Assembly (NCBI GenBank): GCA_013398615.1 | Contig: VZSR01003807.1 | Span: forward strand, 7,191,404 to 7,255,403 | Direction: 5' to 3' | DNA length: 64,000 bases | Origin: Brachypodius melanocephalos | Lineage: Eukaryota; Chordata; Aves; Passeriformes; Pycnonotidae | In this document: positions 1-14,900 of the stretch, piece by piece | Position numbering within the stretch: the first letter of the stretch is position 1 | Layout: each line of letters begins with the position of its first letter | The notes under the pieces: model-generated | Database searches by the model: none | What the model saw: only the letters and a program-made list of their open reading frames with translations | What the model was told of the DNA's origin: nothing | Translations under genes and position numbers: made by a program

Positions 1-357
1 CAAAAGTTACGATTTGGCAGGACTAAGGTGAAGAAAAGCTTCTTCAGTTTATAGTTCCTAATGAGACACACTACATATAAACAGATAGGTAGCAGCAGGT
101 AGTTTCTTACTTTCATTTAAAAAAAAGTAATAGCTCAATTGTATTTTATAGTTTTCCAGACACTCTTAAAAAATTTCACACAACTGAAATGCTAGTGAAA
201 AAACCAGGGGTGCTTCCCTGCAAGGATTTCAATACATTTTTGCTGTACAAAAGGTGCACCACCAATAGCACAATAAGATGCAGTGATGGGTGTGATTGCC
301 TTCCTTCCATTGGGAAGGAAAAAGTAACATTTTAGACTAAAATTGTACATAGCCCCT

Positions 358-363
358 TTTATT
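358..363 (-). promoter_or_regulatory. Candidate distal poly(A) signal AATAAA
   Basis: AATAAA on the transcript strand about 2.56 kb after the stop. G/T-rich sequence follows some 60-100 bases downstream in the transcript, somewhat far for a typical downstream element. Confidence 0.25.
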
Positions 364-2504
364 AACCAAGAACCATTGGTGTTTTTCTCTCATGAGCAAT
401 CATGTCATTAGCCTTACTACCTAGAAGCATGCCCTGACCATAAGCAACAGAAGAGATTCAACTACGATAGATTCTGTAACACCAAATCAGCCACTGCTCT
501 TCTGGCACTGGCAGATGGTCTCTCATTGCCTCTCATTATTTTGCTTGCTGGCTGTTGTCAAATGCGTCTTGATGAGAAAGTTAAGTGTGCTTTCCTCTCA
601 AGCCAAGGTCATCTTCCATTGAATAATACCATAATTTGTTGAAGAATACTTTTACAATCCTCTCCCTCAGAGCCTAACCAGATTAATTTCCCAGGATTCT
701 GTTGCTCTGAAATGTACTTTATCTTCACCTGGTCAAGTAATAATGAGTCATCTCAATTTATAAATGTGAGACAAGGAAGGGGACAAGTGTCAGCTAGGGT
801 GGGTTTTGTGGATGTGGTATGGGTAGTGGTTTATCTCGTTTTCTTCTACCTGGATGTCTCACAAAATGGCGTTAAATAAGAATTAATTAGACACTAAAAA
901 TAAATTAACATGCAGAGGCAAATATTGCATGGCAAACTGAGTTAATTAACTCAAGTAAACATTGCCTCAGTAGTTATGGGACAGAGCCATCAAGAAATTG
1001 TAATACTGCTTATTTGAACTGTCACATTCTCATTTTTTAAGTTCTTTGAGCAGTAGGCATAGTAGGGCATGCCCTTGTACAGGCAACACAATTCAACTGT
1101 CTTTTTAAATTAGATGTTGCTATACATCAAGTGAGAAATTTTATCAGTTTGTGCTTCAAAGCCCAAACATATTTGCCTCTCATTTGAAAAGCGATTTAAG
1201 AACCATGAGTAACTTCAATATTTTGCATCCTTGAAGTGTTTTGTAAGATTGCCTTATCTGTGTACCTGCAACATCACTTCACAATACAAATATAACCAAG
1301 GTTTCTCTTTGGGAACATTCAGAATGTTTGTGAAAAAAAGTACATAAAATGCAATGCTTGGAGAAGCAAACCCAAGTGATTAATTTCAGAGAATGTAGAC
1401 CTATCAGCTTCTAAGTACTCCCTTTTATAAAACAAAAGCAGTCAGTAACTATTCCTACTTCGAGGAAAAAGGTCTAAAGGAACTTTTGAAATGCAAGCAT
1501 TTACTTTAAGGAATCCTCACTTTTAAAAAGAGCCCTGGTCATTCACACTGATATAGCTTTAGTGCAGTAGCCATTAGCAAGTTAGCTCAGCTGTATTATT
1601 TACCTCACCCAAACTGAACATCATTTCAGCAATTCCTAAAGTTTTTGTGCACACTTTGCCACTGCTTACAATGAAAACACTGCTTTAGGGACTAAATCCA
1701 AACTTTAGGACAACTGCCTTTAGTGCTGGGTGGGGCTGAGACAGGTACTTGTACAATAGCACTACTGGCAGAACTTAGAGATTTGCTAAACAACATACTG
1801 ACAATTATTAAGTATTAGATGCTTGCTTGCCATTATTCATGCATCAGCACCTCCATGGCGTGAAAAACTTCGAAAACCTGAGTCCGAGGTTATCTGATTT
1901 CATAGTAAAGGACTAAAGGGGCATCTAGAACTTAAGTCTTGAGCAAAACTATCTCAGCTATTTTAATTAATGGCTGTAAAGATACATTCTGTTAAACATC
2001 TATAAAAACTCACAGCATGAATGGAACCCACAGCCAATTCTAAATGTTACACAACCTGAACCAATAACTATTTTTGGCAAAAATAATATTTAACTGAACA
2101 GAAGTTGAAGAATTCTTACCACAAGGAAGATGTTACCACATTTCACATTGCACAGCCATAACACAAATGAAAACTCCCAGCATGACACATTCCAATCATA
2201 TTATTCACTTGACTTTTTAATGCAAAAATTACGTATTCTTTTGTTTTGCACGTCACAGAATATGATGTGAATACAAGAATACTAGATCAGGGGTCCAAGA
2301 AAAGACTATGCACAGGTCAACAATGTATACAATTTTCAATAAGAAATCTTCCAAGCTTCCAGATTTTCAAATGAAAGAAGTGACAGCAAACTTCAACTCT
2401 TCTTCAACAACAATGGTAAATATAGCGAGTCCTAGAGAGGGTAATTGTAAGTCAGCTACTGTCCAGCAAGACAAACAACTTGATTCCAGCTCTTGGACCC
2501 CTGA

Positions 2505-2510
2505 TTTATT
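2505..2510 (-). promoter_or_regulatory. Candidate proximal poly(A) signal AATAAA
   Basis: TTTATT on the plus strand reads AATAAA on the transcript strand, about 410 bases after the stop. Use is unproven, since such hexamers are frequent in AT-rich sequence. Confidence 0.3.
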
Positions 2511-2919
2511 GCCTCTCCTTACAGGAGGGTATAACACTGGCAGCAATTACAATAGCACAAAAACTTTCGGCATATGAAATATTAACACAGGATTGACCCT
2601 GCATTGCCCCTGCCCATCTCACCACGACTTCCCTTTACTCTCTTTTCCACGTGTTCCAGTTACCTTCTCTGTTCCAACTTTACACTAACCAAAGCTAAGA
2701 AACACTCAAGTTTCTTTTTTTTGCGCGTGTGTTTCTTAGATACGTAGCTCCTCAGTTAAAGCCAGGACTGAGGTAAAACAGTGTGTCATTTGTGCTAGGA
2801 AACAACAGTATCTGATGGTGAATACTCCTTTAAATTTCAGTGGTCCTGCCAAAATTAATGAAAAAAACAAGATTTTTTTCATCAGGACAAAATTAAACAG
2901 ATGTGATTGATGGGAGTCA

Positions 2920-2961
2920 TCAGAATTGGTACCACTTCTTGTCTTTGTACTTCAACATCAT
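2920..2961 (-). CDS. STXBP5: STXBP5 E24, last coding exon with stop
   Basis: Residues 995-1007: MMLKYKDKKWYQF then TGA at 2922-2920. The KYKDKKWYQF end is the conserved tomosyn C-terminus, with no transmembrane anchor, unlike VAMPs. The acceptor is a T-run ending TCTAG. The exon continues without a visible break into the 3' UTR. Confidence 0.95.
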   Translation of the reverse strand: MMLKYKDKKWYQF

Positions 2962-5900
2962 CTAGAAAAAAAAAAATTCTAATTACTATTTCTGTAATGT
3001 ACCAAAACGTGCAATGACACAAACAAAAGCAGCATGAGAAAAAAGGATTTTAGCAAGGCTTCTCAAAGTTGCAAACACTTCGCTGAACACTGACTGCTTA
3101 GCATGATGAATTTTCTAATGGTAGCATCATTGCTGGTGATCGAGCCTCAGAAAAAGACATTTTTGAGAGAATGAGGTAATTGCACAGGAGTTCAGGGTGT
3201 GGAAAGAAGTCAGCATGAAAATCAATGAGAACAGCCATTCTATGCTAGTTACTGAGGAAAAAACCCAACTCGCACTCAGAGGCTTTGCATACAATAGGAT
3301 CTTTCTTAAGGACAGCACAAATCTGACATAAAGCATTACTCTTCTTATTATTTCCATGACAATAAGTAACTTTTTCAGTAATGGGGATGGAGTTGCACAT
3401 TTAGAAGCTTACATGCCACCCCAGCAGACTGCATGCTCTAGAGCAGTGTGCCACTAGAGGAAGCCGTTTACAATTAGTACTTCATTGTTAGGAGTAACAA
3501 GTGATGGACGAAAGGGAAATATCCTTCATCAATGATACTGCATGCCCTTTAGATACCTCTAACATGCCTTTGCAGAACTCAGTCACTTGCAGAATTGGCA
3601 TTCATTTGACAAGTAGTTTAATTCAGTTTAACATACTCACCTCATGAGCATGTTTTGAGAAAGAGTCAGCACTGTAAAGCATAGCTGCAGTTTTTTCTTC
3701 CAGTTCTCCCAGTTTCTGTCCTCTTTCATCCAGTGCCAACCGGGCTCGTGCCAGTTCACCAACTACACCAGATGCTGCTCCTTTGACACCCTCGATACCC
3801 CCAGGTCCTGGAATATGCTGGGCAAGACTCCGTGATGCCTTCCCAGATGCTGATTCTCCAACTGGAGGCATTTGCAAAAGCAGCAAATACAGAACAGTAA
3901 GTTTTTCTATCATTATGACATAGATATCACTGTAACTAGTTTATATAGAGTTGTAATTACTTTGCACGGAGACCAGACAGCTAATTGTAGGTATGACTCT
4001 GAGCAACACTTACTACTCTATGTTAGTAGATGTTACTACATTAGAACTGAGACATTCAAACATATTTTCAAGTTTCCAGGCAGGTTATAAAACTGTAAGC
4101 TCTTCACAACTCAAATGTGAACTTAAAATACTGATGTTCATCAACAGAATTGTTATAAAAACCCACTTCACCAGCACAATATAGCTTATTTCATATGGAA
4201 TGTGTTTTGAGTTCAACAGATAAAGTAGGGTTTTGAAGATATAAGTTGTGATTAGTTCTCGAAATGCTTTGCTGGTATGTAAGCCAGTCAGTGTGATTCC
4301 ACCAGCAGAAGTTCCTTTTGATGGAAGTTCAATTTTACATGCAGACACCTAAAGATTAGGTGTCTATGCTGTCATTATTGTAAAAACCTTGCAAAAATAT
4401 AAAAAAGTAATATAAAAAGACAGTATGGCTGCAAGAACAAATCAGCACAAATGGTCAGCTGAACAGCTCTAGACTCCAGTGATGACGCTGACTACCTGGA
4501 CTTTGCTCACAATGGGATATCAGCCACCCAGTTCAATCTAGACACTTGACGTGCCAACTTCATGCAGGATTATATGGACTACAGAAATCTGAGTATTTGT
4601 TTTAAACAATGAAACATGGCTTGAATATTTTCCTTTTTTTGCCTCTAGGAAAAATAATATTAACTAGTTAAATATGTTTTGATGCAGTATTTCAAGACTC
4701 TCTGATTTGATTGTATGCTTCTATTAAGAATGATTTACATTTAAGTTACTACCATAAACACCTATCTGTGAATTCCAAAAATAACAAAGATTTCACTTAT
4801 TACAGATTTTGCTGTCACCCTCATAAATATGGCTACTTTAATGGTTACTTTAATATGGCTACGTATTCTCAAATGTCTTTTGAATTGTCATTGAACTGTC
4901 AAGCTACAATTCATTAGTATTTTTTTCTTCCATTCAATACTATTTTCCTTCTAAAGATCCAAGCCAAAACTTAATGGTGGAAATGTGAAATTACATAAAC
5001 AGATAGCTTCTAAAGTTACAGGTATTTTTCCTCTGTCTCAGTCATATTAAATTATAATTTGTTAACATGAATTTCTCTACTGGAATATTTGATCAACCTT
5101 CCACAGTATTAGATATGCATATATATACACATAAAAACACTCAAAAAATATTTTGACACAGAAAGTGACCTCTAAATATCTGATATTTGCTCAGAATGTA
5201 CAGGCACAAGTAATGAAGTCTAAATTTTATTCTGTAGAGATCAAAAAGAACCACCATAAAACAAAGGACTAGCAGAACACCTTGTCCATTTTGATAAGTA
5301 CTTTTCAAGTTAATAAGAAAAAGGTCCTTAAAAATAAGCTTAAATAATATGGTGTTGCATCTAGCAAATATCTAAATAAATAAATGGAAGCTGTTTTCCT
5401 TAAATATATTAAAGTGCTAAATGCCACCACAGTAAAAAAAAAAAAAAAGGCATAATCAAAAAAAAAGGAGAAAATTATAAAGCAATAAAAAATTTTGCCA
5501 AAACTGAATTTTACTGTCCTATAAACAGAGGACTGAATTGAAATATCATACAGTTCTGTCCTTGCTGTCATTCCTAAGGCATATCTGCACAAGTAAAACA
5601 AGAAAAACCTGGCAAATAACTGAAGTAGAGTTTTTGTTTTCTCACTGTCCAGAATAGACTGCTTTTTCTGCAAAAGCAGTCCCTTTCAGTTTACCAGCAT
5701 AAATAGAATCATGGTCAGTACTGTAGGCTTCATAAAGATGAGTTAAAAAAAGATTATAAAACAAGAAATAGGACAACTCATCTACTGCTGAATAAATGAG
5801 CTAAAAGAACCCGGGGCAAAAAAAAAAAAACAAAACCAAAAAAACACAATTATACCAAGCTTTTCTGATCTTATTGGTAAGGCTTACAACACAAAATCTG

Positions 5901-8900
5901 TGAAAAATATTTGTCACTCCCTATTTTACTTTCCTCTTCAAAAAGGTAATTTTCTATCAACAAAGGTAATACATTTATCAAGGATCACTGGCTTCCTTGG
6001 GAAGAAATATCAGAAAAATAATAATTACTGAGAACTTACAGAGTTCTTCTCTGTCAAGTGACTGTGCCCCACCTCCGAACAGGCCTTTAAAGAACCCCCT
6101 GTTTGGTGCTTCTGGTGTTTCTACAGGAGTGAAGAGCTCACCCAGCATTTCCTTTGCAAATGAAAGAGACATAATGAGGCATAAATTATTAAAAAGAATT
6201 GAATATTCTTTCACTTTCAGGATTTATTTAATGGATTTGAATTTCAGAATAAATGTGCTTTAATGGGCATCTGTCTTTGCAAGGTGATGTAGGAAATAGA
6301 AAAAAAAAAAAAACATATTAAGAAATTTGTCCAAGCCGTCTGGTTCTGATGATTGCAAGCTTAGAGTTCATGGAATTCAGAAGCAAAGAAATGCATTCAA
6401 GTAAAGCTTATTTGCCCCTCAACAACGTGGGCAAGACCCCTGACTTTGTTCTATTGAAACTGTATCTACAAATACTTATATCCATGTAGCAGTATGAAAG
6501 TAAAGCCTGCAACTCTGCTATTTCATTATTCTATACAACTACCAAGCTAAAGCATGACAGAATTTTTCAAGCTGTTAATGCCCCCAAAACATAATAGCTT
6601 CCTTCAAATATCCTGAGTTAGCTTGTGTCAGCACACACCTCCCCAGCGTCAATTGATCAAGAGAATTTTAATTGCATGTTAAAGGAGGAAATTTCCTGTT
6701 GATCAAAACAAAATGAAGCAAGAAACTGATTCAGCTACAAGAGCATGGATGAAACAAAAACTTAAGGTAGAAGTGATTCATCCAGAATCAGACTCCACAG
6801 CAAAGGAAAAAAACAAAAAATCAAAGCACAAAAGCCTAAACGCTTAGCTGAGAATGTATCTAAGAAAATATCTAAGAAAAAAGCGATTTTTAAAAAAGAG
6901 TTCATTACCTGAAGATTTTCACATGTTTCTTGACTGTAGGTGAGCCTCTGTATTTCAGTTGGTGAGACAAGATAGAGTGCTTGTCCATTATTGGTGAAGC
7001 AGAATGTCCTGGCTATCCGCATATTGGTGAGTGGCAGGTAATATACATCCAACAATGGCCTTAAACTTGGCAAACTTAAGGAGAAGAATTGAAAAGCCCA
7101 TTAAATATAGCAGAGATGTCTATTATTGATCAAATGGCTCATTTTTAAACTGCAATACATAACTTTTTTCTCTTCACTGTCTGCATGAGTACCACATAAA
7201 CAGGTATCATTTAATGCCGCTACAGAATATCAAAACATCAGATTTTTCAAGGTAGCACCTCAAAAGTGAAAATCAAACATCTGCATCACAGATGCATTTA
7301 AAAGTATTTTTAAATTATAGTCTGAGCATGTAAATCACAAATTCACTGTTTAATGAATTAGGCATTACTTAATTACCAAGGTATTTTGGTAAGTATCTAC
7401 CAAGAGTTTACAATTAAACATCCTGTCTCTTCTTTCAAGTTAATAATTTCTCCTTGACTAAAAATACGACTGCAAAAGATCTCTCCTCAAGAAAATTTAG
7501 AAATGTAACATAAGTGTGCTGTCAAAGGAAAGCAGAACACTGTAGCCTCAAACAATCTTATGAATTAAGTTCCCCTTTTTTTCCTCTGACTAGATAATGA
7601 AGAGAAAGTCCTCTTACAGCAAAGTTTGCTTACCTTGTATTTTCTGATCCTGTACATCTAACTGCAGAACTTACTGTATCAATCTACTGAAGAACAGACA
7701 GCACACTTGGGCTAGAACAATATCCCCCTACCAAACATTGCTCTCCCCCAACACAATAATAAATGCAAGTAACGAGGAACACAACGCCTAATTTCTTGAC
7801 AAGTAGAACCCAAAAAAACCCACTGTCTCAAACATCCCCTGTGAAGGTCTTCTAAAAAAATTAGAAAAGTTGTAAGCTGCCAGTGTCCCAATACACAATA
7901 AACAGCTTCTGCTGCAGACACCATCTGCATAAAGTTATTAATTCTAGACACTAAAAAAAACTGAAGGGGCAAACTAAAGGTAAAACCAAAGAAAGATTTA
8001 CTAACCACAACAGTATCTGTCAACAGCTGCCTAGTTTTGTTTTCTTTTTCTTTTTTTACATGATGCTAACATTGCCTTTGGAGGCAAGTTTTAAAAGTGA
8101 GAAATAAACAGCAATATTCTCTTGTAAGCATATCACCCAGATATGACATGCATGTATCTAAAATAAGAGTATTCCTGACAGTCAGTAACAGGGAAGTTTT
8201 GCTTCAGATCAATGAGAGCATAAAACATTCTTACAGCTTCAAAACACAAAAAACATTAGATCACATAGGACAAGCATGACATCTGTGAGAGCATTTTCAT
8301 CATTTCTGTTACAGATTTGTTTGCTACTAAGACCTATCTGAATTTATATCAGTAGTTAAGTATTGGGCATCTTGGGTATGATACAGTGCTCTGACAACAC
8401 AAACTGCATGTTAGGTCCACTCCCCAGCAGGAATTCATGCTTATGAAATGGAGCTCAGCATTGCAGTCCATCTTCCCCACACAAGGTAACAATTCATAAT
8501 TTAGCACATATGCAGAGTTTGTTAGAAAACAATGTGAATCCTGAGGAAGACTGGATTTGTTTCAATATATGGTATCTGAACATTACTAAGTTGAGTTTTC
8601 ATTATGAAAAACAATACTGTTTGCCCTGCAAGATGAGCAGCATTTTGTAAAGATGCTTAGAATACATAAAACATGGGATATAGACCAATGGAGTTACAGA
8701 CTTACATACTACAATTAAAAAGTAAGTTTTGATTGTATCAGTTTCAGTTTACTCCCAACAACCTCCTAAAGAAATATTTTTTACAGAATTTTCCAAGCTT
8801 GTTTTGGCAACCTTAAAAATAATCTTTTAGGAACTTTACTGGCATAATGTTATAAGGCCATGTTCCACCTTCATCTTATCATTAGGCCACAACTAAACTG

Positions 8901-11900
8901 CAGGTGCAAGGGTATATACACACTGCTGGTTCAGAATAAAATAGCACTTAGAAAAATTTAAGATAAAGGACATGAAAATTATATAGGTGACCTGTAAGTA
9001 TATTTAAACATTACTACTACTACTACACATGTTTAAACTCATAACTTAAACCCCTTATTCTAGATGACATTACTATACAACTGCTAGCAGTTAATCTTGC
9101 CTTCATAGCCTGAGTTTAAGGTCTTTAAGACACAAGCAAACTACACAACAAAATACTGAGGCATGAGTGTTATACAAATAGTTGCATAAAAATAGGCAGA
9201 GTTCTGGTCAGGTACAAGCTAAAGGTCTGACTCAAGGCAGTTTTCTCCATAAGGGAGTAAATTCAACTTTTAGACAAACAAAGTCATGGACCTGTGTCAC
9301 CTGTTTGAAACTATGTGTTGAGTCAGTGTAGCTTGAGCTAAAGTGGTAAATTTTCATGTGTTAAAGACACAACTACTAGGAATATATGCAATCAAAATTA
9401 TTCAGGCTCAAGTGTTAGAGAATCATCAACCCTGAGTGAATGTAATTTTTTTTAAATTCATCACCTGTGGAAAAGAAACCTGTCTGTGTAGCACAAGACT
9501 ATTTCTTTTTATATTTAAGTTACAATCAAACAAGTCTTACCTAAAAGTCATAATATGTCCATTGGCACAGAAACATGCAAGGCAGATACTGTTACTCAAT
9601 GACACTATGTCTCCACGAAGAACAAAAGAAGTCTCTGTTATATTTTGCTTATAAATACAGTTCTGGGATGGTAATGAGATAACTTTTGCTTGCTTTTCTG
9701 AACATATCACTGCATATTGGTTTTCACTGATTTCCTGAGAGGAAGAAGGGGACACTGAGACAGGTCGTCGCTTTTTTGCTTTTTCTTTTTCGTCTTTATC
9801 TTCAGTAACGTTGTGTTCTCTCCAGGGTTCATGTGCTGGTGGGACCAAAGATCCTGTGGTGTCCAAAAAAGCCATTCTCAAGATTGCCCCTTTTAGCCTC
9901 AGGATGGTTCCTAGGAAAGAGTAGTTGAGCACTACATTTTTAAAACAGTTCTCCTAAATTGCTTTTCAAGCTACAAAATATAACGTTAGGAAGCTAGGAG
10001 AATGAAAAGAAAAGAACTTCAGTTTGCCTCCCTAGAAAAACAGATGTACACAAATCTTGGGCATTTATCTAAAAACCAATGAAGCATAAATGTAATCAGG
10101 AAAATGTTAAACAGTTTTCAAGGATAAAGTGGCATATACTCCTTCATTAACTTCAAGAGAAATGTATTTGTATTTAAGTTCAGTGTCACAAATGCAACTC
10201 ATTTCATTCTCCTGATGAGTACACAGTATATTTAATATCAACAATAAAAGTTATTATTAGTCAAAGGTGAGCACCATCTTTTTCCTTCAATTGGTTCAGA
10301 AACAAGCATGAGTGTTTATTTTATTTCTCCCTTGTGTAACAACACGAACATCTGCTAAGTACAAAATATAAAGCAATATCTTTTAAAGATTATGCTGCAG
10401 ACTCAAAGAGGAAACACACTGCCTAGCCTGCAGCACTGCCTTTATGACCAAATGTTACCAAATCTGACCACTGCTGCCAATACCTGCCCTTTGATGGGCA
10501 CAAATTCTATATATGGTCTAGATGTCCACTGCTAATCATTCCTACAACCAAATAGCATTGTAATTTGTATGCTTGCTGTGTAGCAAAATGGACTACAGCA
10601 GCATGTTCTGCATGAGACTGTGGTAGCAGGAAAGCTAAATCTATGACTAACAGCATATCCAATAAACCATTAATACATAATTACAACAAATCAGTTGCTG
10701 TGCATCAGAAAAATGAGATACAAGACCTCTAACAGCAATCCAAAGGAATACATTTATCACTAATATTTCAAGCTAGTTGTTCAATTTACAGCCTTGCACT
10801 CTGTTTTCTTGCTGCAGGAAAACTGATTCTTACCTTATGACTAAAAAACAATAATAAACTGAGTATTTGATACTATTCATCTCTTCTGCTCAGTTTAACA
10901 ACTGCAAATATTGTTATCTCAGCAAGTAAACACTAAAGTTGTATTTTTGTATTTTATGAAATTGTACTTTCCACTTTTCCAATTTGAGAAACTCTGGTAA
11001 CAAAGCAACCAATCTAGATTGTTAAACTTAGCAGCTAAATCAATAGAATATATATTTTTAATTAATCAATAATCAAAAAGAAAACCACAAACAGTTTCTT
11101 AAAAAAAGTATGAAGAACGACTACAGTACTTAATCAAAGCATACTTTAACCTGTGTGCTTTGTACATACCACTAGGAGAAACAATTACTGGCTGAAGAAG
11201 TCTTTGCTCTCCTCCTGGGGGTAAGTTCAGTACAATGACAAGCACTGTACCCAGCGTGGTCCCAACCCACAGGCATGGGGAAGGCGATGTGTCAGCCTTT
11301 CTCGTGAAAGTCTCACAGAAATGAAGAGCTGAAATTGCCTCGCGTGACTCTTTGTCAATGCTAGTTACACTAGAACTCCGGGAGCGACTGAAAGAGTTGT
11401 CTTTGACATCTGAAAATAAACCAGCATTAATTAAAAGAACGGCAAATTGCAGGGATTAAGAGAATTGAGGTGGGGTTTTTTTGTTCTTTAGCATCAGCTC
11501 TATACTAGCTATAACACGAATGATTTTTGTACTCCTATCCTTCCTTAGTCATTCCTTATTGCCCAGTTTCCGTCTGTTTCTTGAGCAAAGCACCCAATCT
11601 TTGTTGCAGATGTTGCTATTAGGTGATTATCATGAACAATTTTAAGGCATATTTCTGACTTCTAGAGCCAGAGAATAATCGTCATCAAGTGGTACTCCTT
11701 TAAAAAAGTTGAATTACAAACCTCTCTGCCAATTAGTTCATTGGTCAGATGAAAAAACCTCCCATGGAACACAGTTAACTAATCTTAGGAAGATACAACC
11801 ATTTTACTTTAGGAAATGCAGTGACATCTGCACAGCATAATAGCATGGAATGTGTAATGACTCACAATATTCCACTTTAGGAAACTGTGTGCAGTTTCTA

Positions 11901-14900
11901 CAAACCCCCAAACTTTTAGTAAGAGAAAAACCAGTGCTATCAAACGCCACGTGGTACTGCTATGCAAAGCTGAAGATTTCCACTTGGAACGCTGTAGCAC
12001 AGTGCCAGTAACAGCACTAAAGCTTTTCTGAATGTCTTGTTCACTGTTCAGCAACAAGTGAATTCTAATGCTAACAAAAATAAATGTGCTGCTCCACTCT
12101 TGCTGTAGGCTACCTGTAGGTGTGGCAATACCTAATACATCAGCAGACACTGAATTTACCCTTCATAATTGCAAAGTTTTAGCTCAAGACAGCCCTCACC
12201 AGCAAAACTTTGATGCAATTTATATTATGCTTATTAAAAATAACTCAAAAAATCTTTTGATGGGGTATAGATGCAACTGACACTTTAAAGCAGGATTAAG
12301 AGCTAAAGAACAACATTCAAGCATGTACTATTTGGAACTATTACTATGTTAGTTTCATTACATTATTGAAAAACTTTCTACAAAGAATATCTAACATGCA
12401 TTTGGAAAGCATTCATACTAGATTTCAGTTGACTAAATACACACATCTACTTAACACAAACAGTGAATCTTCTCAGGAGATAATTGTCTCATTCCAACAA
12501 GGATAGAAAAAAACCATTGTCCTGTTGAATTTTAGCTGTCAAATATAAAACATGGATTATAGAAACTAACTCAATCACTCAGGTGTTGACATACTAAGTT
12601 TTCACATTAAAAACAATAAATCCAGTGTAAAACAATGAAAACAATAATTTGTTTTTATAAGTCTTCTAATGACCACCACCTCTTATGATGCTTGTTTTTT
12701 CAGGCTTGAGTATTTACTAATTGAATGGGTTTTTTTCAACTTTAACATGGATTAATCAGTCTGAATATAATCATACAGTAACTGCAATAAGCATAGCTTT
12801 ACATGTGCATTTTTGAGTTCTAGCTAGTTGATTTGAAGAGTATATGTACAAATTCCAGAAGCATTGGAATGGACAGGAGAAAAGCAATAAAAACCAACTT
12901 GTCAGACCATATGGGCATTTTTGAGTGAGGACAATTCATTCAGAAGAGAGAACAGAGGGTTAAAACTTAAGTGCTTTAGTGCATCCTATTTACCCTGAAG
13001 TCAAGGAAGAAGTTTGTAAATGGATTAGATTCAGATGAAGAGGAAGGAACAGCAGTGTGATGAATCACTACACGCCATCAGAAGGATGGAAAGATGAGGC
13101 TCTTTTGAGGAAGTAAAGCAAGGAATAGCACCTAGAGGCAGTAGCATCTTAATCACTGAATTAGAACATTGAAAAGCAATGGTATAATGCAGACAAGGGT
13201 ATGATCAAGATAACTTCTGTTTTAGAAAGTGCATAATAAATACAGAAACACAGAGTTTAGATTTTTTCTGTTCAGAAAGGAAAAGGAGACAGTTAAAGAT
13301 CCAAAGATAGAAAACTAATGTGAAAGAATAAGATCATGGAAGAGTAGGTTTCAAGAAGCCATGGAAAGAAGCGAGAGACAATGATAAGGCTAATGAATTT
13401 AGGAGAAAGGCGTTTCAGTTGTCTCCTACAGCCAGTAGATATGGCCACATACGTGACAAAAATACAAGCAAGCCAACACTGAAGAACGCTATGAAAAAGG
13501 TATATCACTATGAGAAAAGACAGAAGCAAAATTAACTGCAATTGCTTAAGAAAGTGATTTACAGACCTGAAAACTCAGAAGAATTTTACACAGAACAAAA
13601 TGAGGTCTCTAAGCACAGATATGCACATATATGCAAAGTCAAAAGCAGTCAGAGGCTTGAATTCACAATTCAAAAGGTACAAACTATTTTATGAGTTTAT
13701 GAGAAATGATGTGACAAAACCCCTTCCATTATTTCAGTAGAAGGAACAGCAAATATTAAGTGATGTAGAAAGCACTCTTTCAAGATTGCAAAGTGCTGAA
13801 AAAAATTCAGCATTCACTTTTCACCAGTCTTCATTAGGAAAAAGTAACACTTCAAGTATTTATTGCCATCAAAGAACTATGAGTAAAGCAGCAGAATTAC
13901 AATTGGTTAATATTTAGGTATAAATGTGTTCCAGTTCACCAAGTATGAAATTCATCCTATACCAAAATTATCTCTAAGCCATTACTAAACATAGTGTGGA
14001 ACAACAGAAACATATTGAAAAGAGTTGTTAAATTCTTCTGCTCTTCTGTGTCAACATGGCCACAGTCAACTTCCAGACACTGAACTGAGAAAGATGAGGA
14101 AAAATTCCAGTTCCAGAGGAGATTAACAGAAGCCACCCTAGGTTTAGGTACCATAACCTAAAGAACGAACTGAATTCTGTAAAGAAAAAAAAACTGTATA
14201 AATGAAATTAGAGATATGATTACAAATTTCAACAGCATAAAAAAATGACTAACGAAGGTAGGGAGTACTTGTTGTCCCTGTTTATCACAGAAAGGACAAG
14301 AAAAAGTTAATATGGAAGCAAGGAAGCTTGATTAAATCAGGAAATCTGTCCAATTAGACTACACAACATTGAAACTTTATCTGGTATATTTCTAAAAATT
14401 TATTTATTGAAGACTCCTGAATAGATCAGAGGTTAAATTGTCAAAACATCTGTATCCCTGCCAAAGGATCCTTGCCAATCCTTGGATAAAGAATCTCCGA
14501 GGATTACTTCCAACTTCACATTTCTCTAAGAGGGGCAAGCTGTAATTGTAAATCAGGGTGGTCCAGTTTCAGAATATCTCAGTGCCATGACCTTTTCCCC
14601 TTGTTGACAGCAGCAGCAGCACGTGGCAAACACAGCGCTACAGCTGCCAGTCTGATCCTGGCTGTCTTCTGCTGGGCTGGTGGTAGCAATTCAGCTGCAG
14701 AAAGAGGATCAAGCTGTGGCAGGCAGAAGGCAGCTGCATTTATTACTGTAAGTCTACAGTTTTCCTCCATCTTTAGAGAACAAGTCAGAGCAGCTGGATC
14801 TGGTCCAACAGCTGGCAGTCCAAGTATTTAAAAATCCCCAACCTACTTATTTGTATGCTGTTTTAGTTAGGCAACACAATGACCTTTAGTACTACAGACC

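Larger units (their letters stand above)
1..2919 (-). other. STXBP5: STXBP5 3' UTR / 3' flank
   Basis: AT-rich non-coding sequence downstream of the stop. AATAAA hexamers on the transcript strand lie at 2510-2505 and 363-358, and further variants occur between them. I cannot tell which is used; tomosyn-1 transcripts in mammals have, as I recall, long 3' UTRs, so the UTR may continue past the window edge. No ORF, RNA gene or clear repeat stands out. Confidence 0.65.

Noticed and set aside
5305..5673. 122-residue minus-strand open frame
   Set aside because: Phe/Tyr/Leu-rich translation of AT-rich intron between E22 and E23; no splice logic or homology.
14579..14831. Overlapping open frames on both strands in the GC-rich block
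   Set aside because: No recognisable domain, no coding signature, and the openness is explained by composition.
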